DNA of 64,000 nucleotides, from positions 62,001 to 126,000 of the forward strand of contig CANFRC010000002.1 of assembly GCA_947449315.1 (NCBI GenBank). The letters are read 5' to 3'. Made by a program: the position numbers and the translations under genes. This document shows positions 27,610-36,170 of the stretch, in pieces. Source of the stretch: Bacteroidota bacterium (GTDB taxonomy: Bacteria; Bacteroidota; Bacteroidia; 2-12-FULL-35-15). Numbering within the stretch: the first letter of the stretch is position 1; every line of letters starts with the position of its first letter. The notes beneath the pieces are model-generated. The model was given only the letters and a program-made list of their open reading frames with translations. It was not told where the DNA came from and did not search any database.

Positions 27610-28713
27610 ATGGAAACAACCACAACTGAATTAAAAAATGTTGCACTAGTAAATAAACATGTTTCTTTAGGAGCTAAGATGGTTCCTTTTGCAGGTTATT
27701 TGATGCCTGTTTCATATAGCGGTTTGAATGATGAGCATGTTACAGTTAGAAATGCTATGGGGGTTTTTGACGTGAGTCATATGGGTGAATTTATTTTGAA
27801 AGGTGAAAACGCGTTGGATCTAATTCAACGAGTTACTTCTAATGATGCATCTGTATTAACAGATGGTAAAATTCAGTATTCCTGTTTGCCAAATGATACC
27901 GGTGGAATTGTAGACGACTTGTTGGTTTACCGTATTGACGAAAAAGCATATATGTTGGTTGTGAATGCTTCCAATATCGATAAAGATTGGAATTGGATTC
28001 AGAAATACAATACAAAGAATGTGGAGATGCATAATATCTCTGAAAAAACATCCTTATTGGCAGTGCAGGGACCAAAAGCAATATTGGCTTTACAAAAATT
28101 AACAGCTATTAATCTTTCCGAAATTCCTTATTACACTTTCAAAAAAGGTAAATTCAATGGCGTTGACAATGTGGTTGTGTCAAATACGGGATATACGGGT
28201 GCAGGTGGCTTCGAAATTTATTTTGAGAATGAAGTGGCAGATAAAATGTGGAACGCTATTTTTGAAGCGGGTGCTGAATTCGGAATCAAACCAATTGGTT
28301 TAGGAGCTCGTGATACATTGCGTTTGGAAATGGGTTTCTGTTTGTATGGAAATGATATTAATGACACCACTTCACCTATTGAAGCAGGATTGGGTTGGAT
28401 TACAAAATTCACAAAAGAATTTACGAATAGCAAAGCACTTTTGGATCAAAAAGAAAATGGTGTTGCAAAAAAATTAGTAGGATTTGAAATGATTGACAGA
28501 GGTATTCCTCGTCATGATTATGAAATAGCGGACGCATCAGGCAACATGATAGGTGTTGTTACTTCTGGAACTCAATCACCGTCTTTAAATAAAGCTATTG
28601 GAATGGGGTATGTGCCAACTGCTTTTTCAAAAGCAGACTCAGAGATCTTTATCATGATACGCGATAAAGCAATTAAAGCGAAAGTTGTAAAAATGCCTTT
28701 TTATAAATCATAA
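27610..28713 (+). CDS. gcvT: Glycine cleavage system aminomethyltransferase (T protein)
   Basis: GcvT moves the aminomethyl carbon of glycine from the H-protein to tetrahydrofolate, releasing ammonia. The protein has [15 protein letters not shown] near 25, [10 protein letters not shown] near 50, the folate-binding region [14 protein letters not shown] with its Glu near 195, [20 protein letters not shown] near 235, and GIPRHDYEI near 298. I start at the ATG 27610 ([10 protein letters not shown]), giving 367 residues, the family size. The frame can open at TTG 27559, but the extra 17 residues are not conserved in the family. gcvH and gcvP are not in the window. Confidence 0.95.
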   Translation: METTTTELKNVALVNKHVSLGAKMVPFAGYLMPVSYSGLNDEHVTVRNAMGVFDVSHMGEFILKGENALDLIQRVTSNDASVLTDGKIQYSCLPNDTGGIVDDLLVYRIDEKAYMLVVNASNIDKDWNWIQKYNTKNVEMHNISEKTSLLAVQGPKAILALQKLTAINLSEIPYYTFKKGKFNGVDNVVVSNTGYTGAGGFEIYFENEVADKMWNAIFEAGAEFGIKPIGLGARDTLRLEMGFCLYGNDINDTTSPIEAGLGWITKFTKEFTNSKALLDQKENGVAKKLVGFEMIDRGIPRHDYEIADASGNMIGVVTSGTQSPSLNKAIGMGYVPTAFSKADSEIFIMIRDKAIKAKVVKMPFYKS

Positions 28714-28752
28714 TCTCCTATTTCAAGGAGATTGATTGTGAGGGAATAAATT

Positions 28753-29472
28753 ATGGAAAAAAAATTAACAGTTGATGTTTGTTTGTCACCCTATCTTTAT
28801 CCTGTTCACCATAGGGATGACACCATTGTTGTTGTTATAGACATCCTTCGCGCTACTTCTGCCATGTGCACTGCTTTTCATTATGGTGTCGATAAAATGA
28901 TTCCTGTGGCAACAGTTGAGGAAGCAACAGAATATAAGAATCAGGGGTTTATGGTTGGTGCCGAAAGAAATGGGGTTGCCTTGGATGGATTTGATTTTGG
29001 GAACTCTCCATTCAGCTACATGACTGATAAAATAAAAGGTCAGACAATTGTTATTTCTACCACAAATGGTACTCAGGCAATAGAAGCGGCAAAAGATGCT
29101 TATCAGGTGGTGATCGGTGCATTTACAAACATTTCTGCCTTATGTGATTATTTGATCGCTCAAAATAGAAGTGTACTTTTATTATGCTCTGGCTGGAAAA
29201 ATAGATTCAATTGGGAAGACAGTATGTTTGCTGGTGCAGTTACTAATCGCCTTTTAAAAGCGGGTATGCATAAAACAGGCGATGCCTCTTTAGCAATGGC
29301 TTTTCTTTATGATCAATCCCAGAAAAATCAGATTAAATTTTTGAGAAATTCTTCTCATGCAGAACGTTTAGCTTCTCTGGGACTGAAGAAGGATATTAAA
29401 TATTGTTTTCAGCTTGATCAAACATCTATTATTCCTGTATTAAAAGGTAAGTATTTAGTAAAGCTCTCTTAA
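28753..29472 (+). CDS. comB: 2-phosphosulfolactate phosphatase-like protein (ComB family)
   Basis: ComB removes phosphate from 2-phosphosulfolactate, a step known from coenzyme M synthesis in methanogens; it is a Mg-dependent acid phosphatase. This 239-residue protein has the family motifs VVIDILRATSAMCTAFHYG near residue 27, GAERNGVALDGFDFGNSP near 74, VISTTNGTQAI near 98, LLCSGWKNRFNWEDSMFAGA near 143, and SSHAERLASLG near 206. A bacteroidete does not make coenzyme M as far as is known, so the product may be sulfolactate for another use, or the substrate may differ. No comA- or comC-like gene is nearby. Family assignment is firm; role uncertain. Confidence 0.88.
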   Translation: MEKKLTVDVCLSPYLYPVHHRDDTIVVVIDILRATSAMCTAFHYGVDKMIPVATVEEATEYKNQGFMVGAERNGVALDGFDFGNSPFSYMTDKIKGQTIVISTTNGTQAIEAAKDAYQVVIGAFTNISALCDYLIAQNRSVLLLCSGWKNRFNWEDSMFAGAVTNRLLKAGMHKTGDASLAMAFLYDQSQKNQIKFLRNSSHAERLASLGLKKDIKYCFQLDQTSIIPVLKGKYLVKLS

Positions 29473-29550
29473 CCTTTTCAATCTTATAAATTCATATCTT
29501 TATGTTGCCTGAAACTTAATTGATCTTATATTGATTAATAGGAACATAAC

Positions 29551-30543
29551 TTGATGAAAAAAACTATCCTACTCATATTCGTTTTTGCAATTTTACTTTT
29601 GCTTATTCCTTTTAAGGAACCTGCATATTCTTGGGGTTTTTTTGGACATAAAAAAATTAACCGGATGGCAGTTTTTACTTTACCTGAAGGAATGATAGGG
29701 TTCTATAAACAACATATTGAATATATTTCAGAACATGCTGTTGATCCTGACAGACGCAGATATGCGAATGCAGATGAAGCACCTAGGCATTACATAGATA
29801 TTGATCATTATGGAAAATATGCTTTTGACTCTGTCCCTCACTGGTGGAAAAAAGCGGTTGCAAAATATTCGGAAGATACACTTCAAGCATATGGAATTGT
29901 TCCATGGCATATCGAAAAGATGGTGTATCGTTTGACGGAAGCTTTCAAAGACGAAAATCTTGATCTTATCCTTCATTATTCTGCCGACTTGGGTCATTAT
30001 ATTGCTGATTCGCATGTTCCATTGCACACCACAGAAAATTATAATGGTCAAATGACCAACCAAAAAGGTATTCACGGATTTTGGGAATCACGTATTCCTG
30101 AAATGAAATCGGAGGGGTATGATTACTGGGTAGGCAAAGCAAAATACATCGACAAGCCAATTGAAAAAGCATGGGCAACCATAAAAGCAAGTCATGCTGC
30201 AGTAGATTCTGTTTTAACTTTTGAAGCTCAGTTAAATGCAAAATATTCTCCGGACAAAAAATATAGTTTCGAAAACCGCGGCGCTACTTTAATGAAAGTG
30301 TATTCAAAAGAATACACAGAAGATTATGATAAAATGTTAAATGGTATGGTGGAAAGAAGAATGCGTGAGGCGATTATAACTGTTGGCAGTATGTGGTATA
30401 CAGCATGGGTGAATGCCGGAAAGCCAGATCTTTCTCGCTTTGATAGTAAGGATGTTTCAGATTCATTGAGGCAAGCAAACAAGTACGCGGAAGAACTTTG
30501 GAAAAATGGAAAAGTATCTGAGGTGAAAGGTCACAATGATTAG
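29551..30543 (+). CDS. exported zinc-dependent phospholipase C / S1-P1 nuclease-like hydrolase
   Basis: This 330-residue protein has a signal peptide ending PAYS, so the mature chain would start WGFFGHKKINRMAV, with the N-terminal Trp that provides zinc ligands in this fold. Other ligand motifs are EAPRHYIDIDHYG near 75, HYSADLGHYIADSHVPLH near 143, and NQKGIHGFWES near 173. The family includes bacterial phospholipase C and plant S1/P1 nucleases; this branch is usually annotated as a zinc-dependent phospholipase C-like protein in Bacteroidota. Substrate is uncertain. It ends 40 bp before the convergent dihaem peroxidase gene, with no clear terminator between. Confidence 0.82.
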   Translation: MMKKTILLIFVFAILLLLIPFKEPAYSWGFFGHKKINRMAVFTLPEGMIGFYKQHIEYISEHAVDPDRRRYANADEAPRHYIDIDHYGKYAFDSVPHWWKKAVAKYSEDTLQAYGIVPWHIEKMVYRLTEAFKDENLDLILHYSADLGHYIADSHVPLHTTENYNGQMTNQKGIHGFWESRIPEMKSEGYDYWVGKAKYIDKPIEKAWATIKASHAAVDSVLTFEAQLNAKYSPDKKYSFENRGATLMKVYSKEYTEDYDKMLNGMVERRMREAIITVGSMWYTAWVNAGKPDLSRFDSKDVSDSLRQANKYAEELWKNGKVSEVKGHND

Positions 30544-30583
30544 TGCTACACGTTTGGATTACTATAAATTTGTATTTGAAATT

Positions 30584-31627
30584 TTACTTTCGATTGGGGT
30601 CAACAAATCGCTTGTCATTCAGAAATTCTTTGTCAGTCAATGTTAGAAGGAAAGCGATAATATCTTTTCTTTCTTTGTCGCTTAAGCTCCCAATTTTAGT
30701 TACGTCTTCATCTGTTGTTTTGTTATGACTTATTGTTGATGAGTAATGATTCAATACATCTTTTAATTTTCTGTATCTGCCATCGTGCATGTAAGGGAAA
30801 GTCATTTCTATATTCCGTAAACTAGGGACTTTGAATTTAAAATTGTCACCCTCTATTTTTGTTATTCTTCCCCTACCAATATCATTTAACGATGAGTCAG
30901 CCATGAGTCCATTGTTTCTATATGAATTGTCCGTAAACAAAGGTTCTTGATGGCAGCCCGAACATTTTGCTCTGAACAATTGAAGTCCGCTTTTTTCCTG
31001 TATACTAAAAGTGTCTTTCCCTGATAGGTATTTATCATAACGGGAATTTGCTGAGATCATAAGCCCTGTAAATTGTGCCAACGATTTTAATAGTCTTTCC
31101 GAATTAATGATTGTGTCTTTGTAAGCTTTTTTAAATAGAGCAACATATTCTTTTTTTTGTTTTAGTTTAAAAATAATATGTGCTAAACTTTCATTCATCT
31201 CAATTGGATTAGTGAGCGGGTTAATCGGTTGTACTTCCATATTGTTGACACCTCCATCTGCCATATACGTATCTTTCCAGATCATGTTTTGTATGGCAGG
31301 TACATTTCGTGTTCCTATCTTCCCATCTATCCCATGGCTCAATGTGTGGTCAATGTGAGCGAATGCTGCTACTCTTTGATGACAACTTTGACAGCTGGTA
31401 GAACTGTCTTTTGAAAGAATGGGGTCGTAAAATAATTTTCTGCCAAGTATAAAACCTTCTGGACTTATTTTATTGTTTTTAAAATCATAAATGGGTTTTG
31501 GAAATCCTTTGGGAATCTTTAATTCGATATCTTTTTTTGAAATGGAATGATCAGATGCGTTATTCGCAAAACTCAATAGAATAATGCAGGCAGAAAAAAT
31601 AATCAATACAATAAACTTGTTTTTCAT
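30584..31627 (-). CDS. dihaem cytochrome c peroxidase family protein (MauG/MbnH-like)
   Basis: This exported protein has an N-terminal hydrophobic leader (about 1-22) and two c-type haem sites, CQSCH at 79-83 and CSGCH at 222-226, the layout of the CcpA/MauG family. The mature domain has the typical GFILGRKLFYDPILS near 58, GTRNVPAIQNMIW near 105, and PSLRNIEMTFPYMHDGR near 265. Its gene overlaps the mbnP-type gene by 4 bp (ATGA). In methanotrophs the MbnH enzyme of this family oxidises a Trp of MbnP to kynurenine, making a copper site, so this is probably the modifying partner. A plain H2O2 peroxidase is the alternative. It is last in a nine-gene run. Confidence 0.88.
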   Translation of the reverse strand: MKNKFIVLIIFSACIILLSFANNASDHSISKKDIELKIPKGFPKPIYDFKNNKISPEGFILGRKLFYDPILSKDSSTSCQSCHQRVAAFAHIDHTLSHGIDGKIGTRNVPAIQNMIWKDTYMADGGVNNMEVQPINPLTNPIEMNESLAHIIFKLKQKKEYVALFKKAYKDTIINSERLLKSLAQFTGLMISANSRYDKYLSGKDTFSIQEKSGLQLFRAKCSGCHQEPLFTDNSYRNNGLMADSSLNDIGRGRITKIEGDNFKFKVPSLRNIEMTFPYMHDGRYRKLKDVLNHYSSTISHNKTTDEDVTKIGSLSDKERKDIIAFLLTLTDKEFLNDKRFVDPNRK

Positions 31628-32364
31628 TTCTCTATAATAAACATATCCTTATAGTTATCCGCTATGATTGAGGCATTGCGGGTATCAGTCACCGAAGACA
31701 TTTTTGTGAAATCTATATTGGAAGGTGTTTTTAAAATTTCAGCAACATTGACTTTTATTTTCATTGCTTCGGTCTTGGTGTTTTCAATTAACAAAGGTTG
31801 CTCCAATTTTAATAAAACTGTACGTATGCTATTTGCGGGTGATTTGTACCCACCTATGTGATACTCAAAAATATTTCCAGGAGATTTTGAAAAAGAGGAT
31901 TTCCCTTCCAATTTTAAAAAGATATATCCTGTGTTCCAAGCCCAAAACATTCCGTTTGTTTCGTCTAGCGCACCTGATTGTGCACCACTGCAATTGTGAA
32001 GACTATCTACGCCAATCATATAAGAAATGCTTGTGTAGTTTCCTTTTGGAATGTGAGTCAGAACTATTTTTTTTGATTTCTCTTCTTCTTCATTTATTAG
32101 AAAATAGTCGTGTGAAATGTATTCAGTTCCATCAGCTTGCTTCAAATGGATATTGCTTATGTAATATTTGAAATTTGAAACAGTATACGCTTGTCCGAAA
32201 CTGTTTTTATAAGTTGTACTATCAAGATTTAATACTAAGCTATCAACATAATGAAAAAAAGTAATGCTCAGCATTCCTTTGGAGGAGTGCTGAGCATTAG
32301 AATGGGAAGGGGATGTTAAAAAATATAGTAGTACCCCGAAAAGTAAATAGCCCCGTTTTTTCAA
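31624..32364 (-). CDS. MbnP-family copper-binding protein
   Basis: This 246-residue exported protein has a signal peptide ending SHSNAQ (residue 25) and the MbnP-like domain: FHYVDSLVLNLDSTTYKNSFG near 37, AYTVSNFKYYISNIHL near 59, DYFLINEEE near 86, YMIGVD near 115, and the family hallmark NGMFWAWNTGYIFLKLEG (137-154). Its only two Trp, W141 and W143, lie in that hallmark. In characterised MbnP one Trp becomes kynurenine and takes part in copper binding. The C-terminal half has NYKDMF, also family-like. The gene starts 7 bp after the YHYH gene stop and overlaps the MauG/MbnH-like gene by 4 bp. A strong inverted repeat lies over its signal-peptide end (32263-32298). Confidence 0.85.
   Translation of the reverse strand: MKKRGYLLFGVLLYFLTSPSHSNAQHSSKGMLSITFFHYVDSLVLNLDSTTYKNSFGQAYTVSNFKYYISNIHLKQADGTEYISHDYFLINEEEEKSKKIVLTHIPKGNYTSISYMIGVDSLHNCSGAQSGALDETNGMFWAWNTGYIFLKLEGKSSFSKSPGNIFEYHIGGYKSPANSIRTVLLKLEQPLLIENTKTEAMKIKVNVAEILKTPSNIDFTKMSSVTDTRNASIIADNYKDMFIIEK
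32263..32298. repeat. near-perfect inverted repeat inside the mbnP-type coding region
   Basis: 16-base arms (32263-32278 and 32283-32298) surround a 4-base centre TTGG. The outer 11 bp are perfect, one position is mismatched (A-C in the mRNA, G-T on the other strand), and 4 bp follow. There is no T-run, so it is not a standard terminator. It covers codons 23-34, just at the signal-peptide end. Confidence 0.7.
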
Positions 32365-32371
32365 TTATAGA

Positions 32372-33742
32372 TTATTTGGTTACCACCACTTTTGATGTTT
32401 CTACTTTGTCGCCATCAGTTACTCTTACAAAATAAATTCCTGCATAAACAGTCTGAAGATCAAAGTAACACATTGTACTTCCCTGAAATAATGTTTGCGT
32501 TTGAATGATTCGGCCTAAGCCGTCAACTAATTCAACTTTTCTATTAGTTTTTCCACCTAAATGTGATTGAATGAAAAGCACATCATTTGCAGGATTTGGG
32601 TAGATGGATACTTTCAAATTTTCATTTGTAACATCAGCGATGCCTGTTGAAGATACATAAGTCGTAAGCCCTCCAGGAATGGAAGGAACAGTAGTGACAA
32701 CTTTTGTTCCGTAGAATGTTGGCCCAACCACATATGGATAATATGCATTCCAATTAGCATCTACTGTTGCAAAGTAACAATACGTTCCAAGGGGGTATTC
32801 AGGAGTTACACAAAAACGTCCATTATGAATATCTAAATAATCTGGAGTAGATGCAGAAGTAGGGTTATATTGATAATCCTCTCTATATTCACCGAGAGGA
32901 TGTGTAACACTAACAATAGGTCCAGCAGTTACAACTGTTCCATCATAATAAGTTGTTCTGGAAGTGATGCTTCTCAAGCTGAAACTTGATTTCATTCTTA
33001 CAATTCCACCTGTACCATCAACATTTTTATATCCGTAAGCTCCATAAATAGGAAAGCCATCGTAAGCAAAACCGATCAATGGCGAATGTACTGTTGAATC
33101 GATCACGTACAATCCGTCAGCTAAATACAAATTACAAACAGTTGATATTACATTTAGATCCAGATTAAAAGCACTTGGGTTTTGATGGTGATGATAATTT
33201 GTCATTGCAGGATGTCCTTTCGCACAATCAAAACCGACTCTTTCCGCTGGAACAGCATCTCTGTTCCAAATGCCATCACCCATTCCGCCAAGAGGGCCAC
33301 CCGCATCAGCTCCTGTTGAATTTTTGTAAGACACACCGTCTCTGTAATCAAATAAAGACACTCCATTTATAAAAACGCCAATGGTTCCTCCGGTAGTTGA
33401 TGCCAGCGTTCCTGTATTTTGAACAGGATTCAAGGGGAATTTATATTTGTTATTATTATTACCTCCTTGATTCGGATTTCCATCTAAATATGGACCTATT
33501 ACATAAGCAGGAATTCCACTGCAGCTTACATATACGTTGGTTGTGTTGTATGCAACAGATTGAACATTTGCTGGGTAGGTAGCATCTACAATTGGTGTAG
33601 AACTTCCGCTGATGTAATGTCTGCCGGTTATTCCAGTTGTGTTTTGTATCCAGCTCGAGATAACAGGATTTGTTTGTGCTTCAGCACCTGCGGATAGAAA
33701 CAACGCAATGCCCGTTGCTATTTGTAATACTTTATTTTTCAT
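32372..33742 (-). CDS. YHYH-domain protein with T9SS type A sorting signal
   Basis: This 456-residue surface protein has a signal peptide ending AEAQ (23), a YHYH domain and a C-terminal T9SS type A domain (about 375-456, with VSIYPNPANDVLFIQS and GIYFVRVTDG). The core is CAKGHPAMTNYHHHQNP at 173-189, where YHHH replaces the usual YHYH, followed by GFAYDGFPIYG at 224-234. The His cluster could bind metal; the family's reaction is not known. The gene lies between a thioredoxin-fold gene (34 bp) and the mbnP-type gene (7 bp), so it belongs to the copper/redox run. It would be exported by T9SS and either anchored or released. Confidence 0.85.
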   Translation of the reverse strand: MKNKVLQIATGIALFLSAGAEAQTNPVISSWIQNTTGITGRHYISGSSTPIVDATYPANVQSVAYNTTNVYVSCSGIPAYVIGPYLDGNPNQGGNNNNKYKFPLNPVQNTGTLASTTGGTIGVFINGVSLFDYRDGVSYKNSTGADAGGPLGGMGDGIWNRDAVPAERVGFDCAKGHPAMTNYHHHQNPSAFNLDLNVISTVCNLYLADGLYVIDSTVHSPLIGFAYDGFPIYGAYGYKNVDGTGGIVRMKSSFSLRSITSRTTYYDGTVVTAGPIVSVTHPLGEYREDYQYNPTSASTPDYLDIHNGRFCVTPEYPLGTYCYFATVDANWNAYYPYVVGPTFYGTKVVTTVPSIPGGLTTYVSSTGIADVTNENLKVSIYPNPANDVLFIQSHLGGKTNRKVELVDGLGRIIQTQTLFQGSTMCYFDLQTVYAGIYFVRVTDGDKVETSKVVVTK

Positions 33743-33776
33743 AGGGTTGATTTTAATGATTAAGAGACAATAGATT

Positions 33777-34403
33777 TTAATTTGTTTTATATTTTATCGA
33801 ACAACCAATGCTTTTGGTTTCATTTACTGTTATACTTTTTCCTAAAATTAATTCATTAATTGCATTTTCCAAATAATTGTTTTCAACTTTTAGTGGCTCT
33901 GCACCATTATCATCAATAGCACCTGAATATTTTATTTGCCATTGTTTATTTGACTTTAATAAAATAAATGCGTGGGGCGTTTTATTTGCCCCAAGGGATT
34001 TTGCTACCTCCTGTTTTGAATCTTTTAGATAAGGAAAATTGAATTTCTTTGCTCTTGCAAATGTTTTCATGTGTTCCGTATTCTCCTCTGGAAAGTCGAT
34101 AGCGTCAGTTGAATTAATAGCAATTAATGGAAATCCTTTTGAAGTATATTTTTCATTTAATTGATTCATACGGTCAACATAAAGTTTAGCAAATGGACAT
34201 CTGTTGCATGTAAATATAACAATGACGCCTTTCGCTTTTTTAAAATCATTTAAGGAAATAATTTTTCCATTGGTGTCACTTAATGAAAAGCTATTCACTA
34301 ATGAATTTATTTTCACTACTGGCGTGAATTCAGTTTTGAAACTGGCTGCAAATAATGCTAGTATAACAATACGAGCTATCTTTATTTTAAACGTAATATT
34401 CAT
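33777..34403 (-). CDS. exported thioredoxin-fold redoxin (AhpC/TSA-like)
   Basis: This 208-residue protein has an N-terminal hydrophobic segment (about 8-22) serving as a signal or anchor, then a redoxin fold beginning NSFSLSDTNGKIISLND near 37. The redox motif is IFTCNRCPFAK (C66, C69), with cis-Pro region NKTPHAFIL near 145. The CxxCP arrangement with downstream INSTDAIDFPEEN matches the peroxiredoxin-like thioredoxin family PRX_like1, not SCO (no CxxxCP). Its start codon shares one base with the stop of the multicopper oxidase gene, so it is almost certainly co-translated with it. It may keep Cys or copper centres of its neighbours reduced; this is inference. Confidence 0.82.
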   Translation of the reverse strand: MNITFKIKIARIVILALFAASFKTEFTPVVKINSLVNSFSLSDTNGKIISLNDFKKAKGVIVIFTCNRCPFAKLYVDRMNQLNEKYTSKGFPLIAINSTDAIDFPEENTEHMKTFARAKKFNFPYLKDSKQEVAKSLGANKTPHAFILLKSNKQWQIKYSGAIDDNGAEPLKVENNYLENAINELILGKSITVNETKSIGCSIKYKTN

Positions 34404-36112
34404 TATTCCTTAAAATAAGATTTAACATATGATTGACCTTTGTTATCGGTTAATCTTAAAAAGTACATTCCTGTTGCTAAGGGAGAAACGTTTATTTCTG
34501 TTTTTCCGTTGCTAATAATTTCTTCCATAACTGATTGTCCATGCGTAGTTATTACTTCTGCTTTTATTATAGGAGTATTGTCAGTTAATTTGAAATTTAA
34601 TATTCCTGTTGTAGGGTTTGGGAAAATCATCAAATTTTTATTTCGCTCAATATCCATTATTCCGGAAACCGCATTTCCAACAACAAATTGACCCATCATT
34701 CCTTCGTCCTCGTGCAACGCAATGTGGCAGTGATACATAAATGGGTGAAGCGCATCAGCATAATCACTGAATTTAGCTATGAATTTAACTGTTTCACCAG
34801 CTTTAACAAGAACAACATCTTTCCATCCTTGCTCATAGGTTGGTGGTGTTGCACCATTTCGGGAAAGGATATAAAATTCAACATCATGTATATGAAAAGG
34901 GTGTGAAAATCCAGATGTGCTCGTTATTTGCCAGATCTCTGTATTGTCTAAAGGTACTGTGTATTCAATATGATTAATATCAAATAATTTATGATTAATA
35001 ATAAATGCGTTTGGCCCTAAAATTCCTGAAACGCCTGCGCTGTCGGAAATTGTTAATGCTCTTGTTAGTGACGCAGATGCTGCTAATGGAAAGGTATTAG
35101 TGGTTAGAGTAGATGGTATAGTCGTAATCGCTCCGCTAGTGGGTGTTCCAATATTTAATTTTAAAATATTGTAATTTGTATGGCCTAAATAGCTTGCAAA
35201 TGGTCCGCCACCAAACACATCTCCTCCAGGTATGTTTCCAGGCAAAGAGGCATTATAGGCCTTTAAAAAAACAGATGTTCCATTTTGACCTGTGCAATTG
35301 ACTAATATTTCAACCCGTTCTCCAGCAGAAATTAAAAATCGTGGTGTTGTTCCTGAAATTAAAATGGGGGCATTTACTAATCCGCCATCAGTTGTTATAA
35401 CATAAAAAGACCTGTTGTCGCTGAAACCTAAATTATACGAAGTTTCTATTGCTGCATCTAAGATCCTGAATCTGACTACCTGTGCCGGAATGTTAAATTG
35501 TGCTCTTAATGTTCCATTTACCATAATGGAATCTCCGTATGGTACCTCAACAAATTGATGTGAAGTGTTAAAATCACGATCTGTAATTGCTAATGGGATA
35601 TCATCAACTCCATATGTTCTTGGCAAAGCAAGTGCGCTTTCAATTGAATCTCTCACAATAATAAATCCTCCTAAACCTTCGGTTATTTGTTTTTGAGACA
35701 TCATATCTAAATGTGGATGATACCAATATGTCGCAGCGTTATTCATCACTTGCCATGTTGGGTTCCAGGTTGTGTTTGGCGGAATTGTTTGATGTGGGCC
35801 ACCGTCCATTATTGCAGGAAGATGCATTCCATGCCAGTGCACCGTTAGCGTATCTGCAAGTTTGTTGGTAACATTCATATGCACAACATCCCATTTATTA
35901 AATATTAAGGTTGGTCCCCAGATGTTCTTATTGAAAGATGCTGTTATTGTTTGAGTACCTGTATTAATGATCTGCTTGAAAGTATCTAAGGCTGTTAAAT
36001 TAAAGGTCGTCCCAGCTAACGTATCCGGTATCCAAAGCGTATTGTAAGCTTGGGCATTTATTTTAAATGTTGAGATAATAATAAACCCGAGAATGATAAT
36101 TGATTTTTTCAT
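34403..36112 (-). CDS. multicopper oxidase with T9SS type A sorting signal
   Basis: This 569-residue laccase-like enzyme would oxidise a substrate (metal ion, phenol or bilirubin-type) while reducing oxygen to water. Signal peptide 1-20 (INAQ). Cupredoxin domain 1 has HWHGMHLP (92-99) and YHPHLD (131-136). Domain 3 has HPFHIHDVEF near 405 and HCHIALHEDEGMM (461-473), giving all trinuclear ligands, the type 1 Cys, and Met as axial ligand. A T9SS type A domain occupies about 490-569 (MIFPNPTTG, ATGMYFLRLTDNKG). The middle domain resembles CueO/SpoA-like oxidases. Surface or extracellular location differs from the periplasmic CueO. Overlaps the redoxin gene by one base. Confidence 0.93.
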   Translation of the reverse strand: MKKSIIILGFIIISTFKINAQAYNTLWIPDTLAGTTFNLTALDTFKQIINTGTQTITASFNKNIWGPTLIFNKWDVVHMNVTNKLADTLTVHWHGMHLPAIMDGGPHQTIPPNTTWNPTWQVMNNAATYWYHPHLDMMSQKQITEGLGGFIIVRDSIESALALPRTYGVDDIPLAITDRDFNTSHQFVEVPYGDSIMVNGTLRAQFNIPAQVVRFRILDAAIETSYNLGFSDNRSFYVITTDGGLVNAPILISGTTPRFLISAGERVEILVNCTGQNGTSVFLKAYNASLPGNIPGGDVFGGGPFASYLGHTNYNILKLNIGTPTSGAITTIPSTLTTNTFPLAASASLTRALTISDSAGVSGILGPNAFIINHKLFDINHIEYTVPLDNTEIWQITSTSGFSHPFHIHDVEFYILSRNGATPPTYEQGWKDVVLVKAGETVKFIAKFSDYADALHPFMYHCHIALHEDEGMMGQFVVGNAVSGIMDIERNKNLMIFPNPTTGILNFKLTDNTPIIKAEVITTHGQSVMEEIISNGKTEINVSPLATGMYFLRLTDNKGQSYVKSYFKE

Positions 36113-36170
36113 TTTTTTATTTTTATTTTATATTATTTAGACGATGCTCAAATTATAAACTTGTGTTTTG

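Noticed and set aside
28712-28733. Hairpin AATCTCC/GGAGATT after gcvT as a terminator
   Set aside because: Only 7 bp with no T-run; comB could well be read through.
33777-34403. SCO-type copper chaperone for the thioredoxin-fold protein
   Set aside because: It has CxxCP (CNRCP), not the CxxxCP of SCO proteins, and no matching downstream His.
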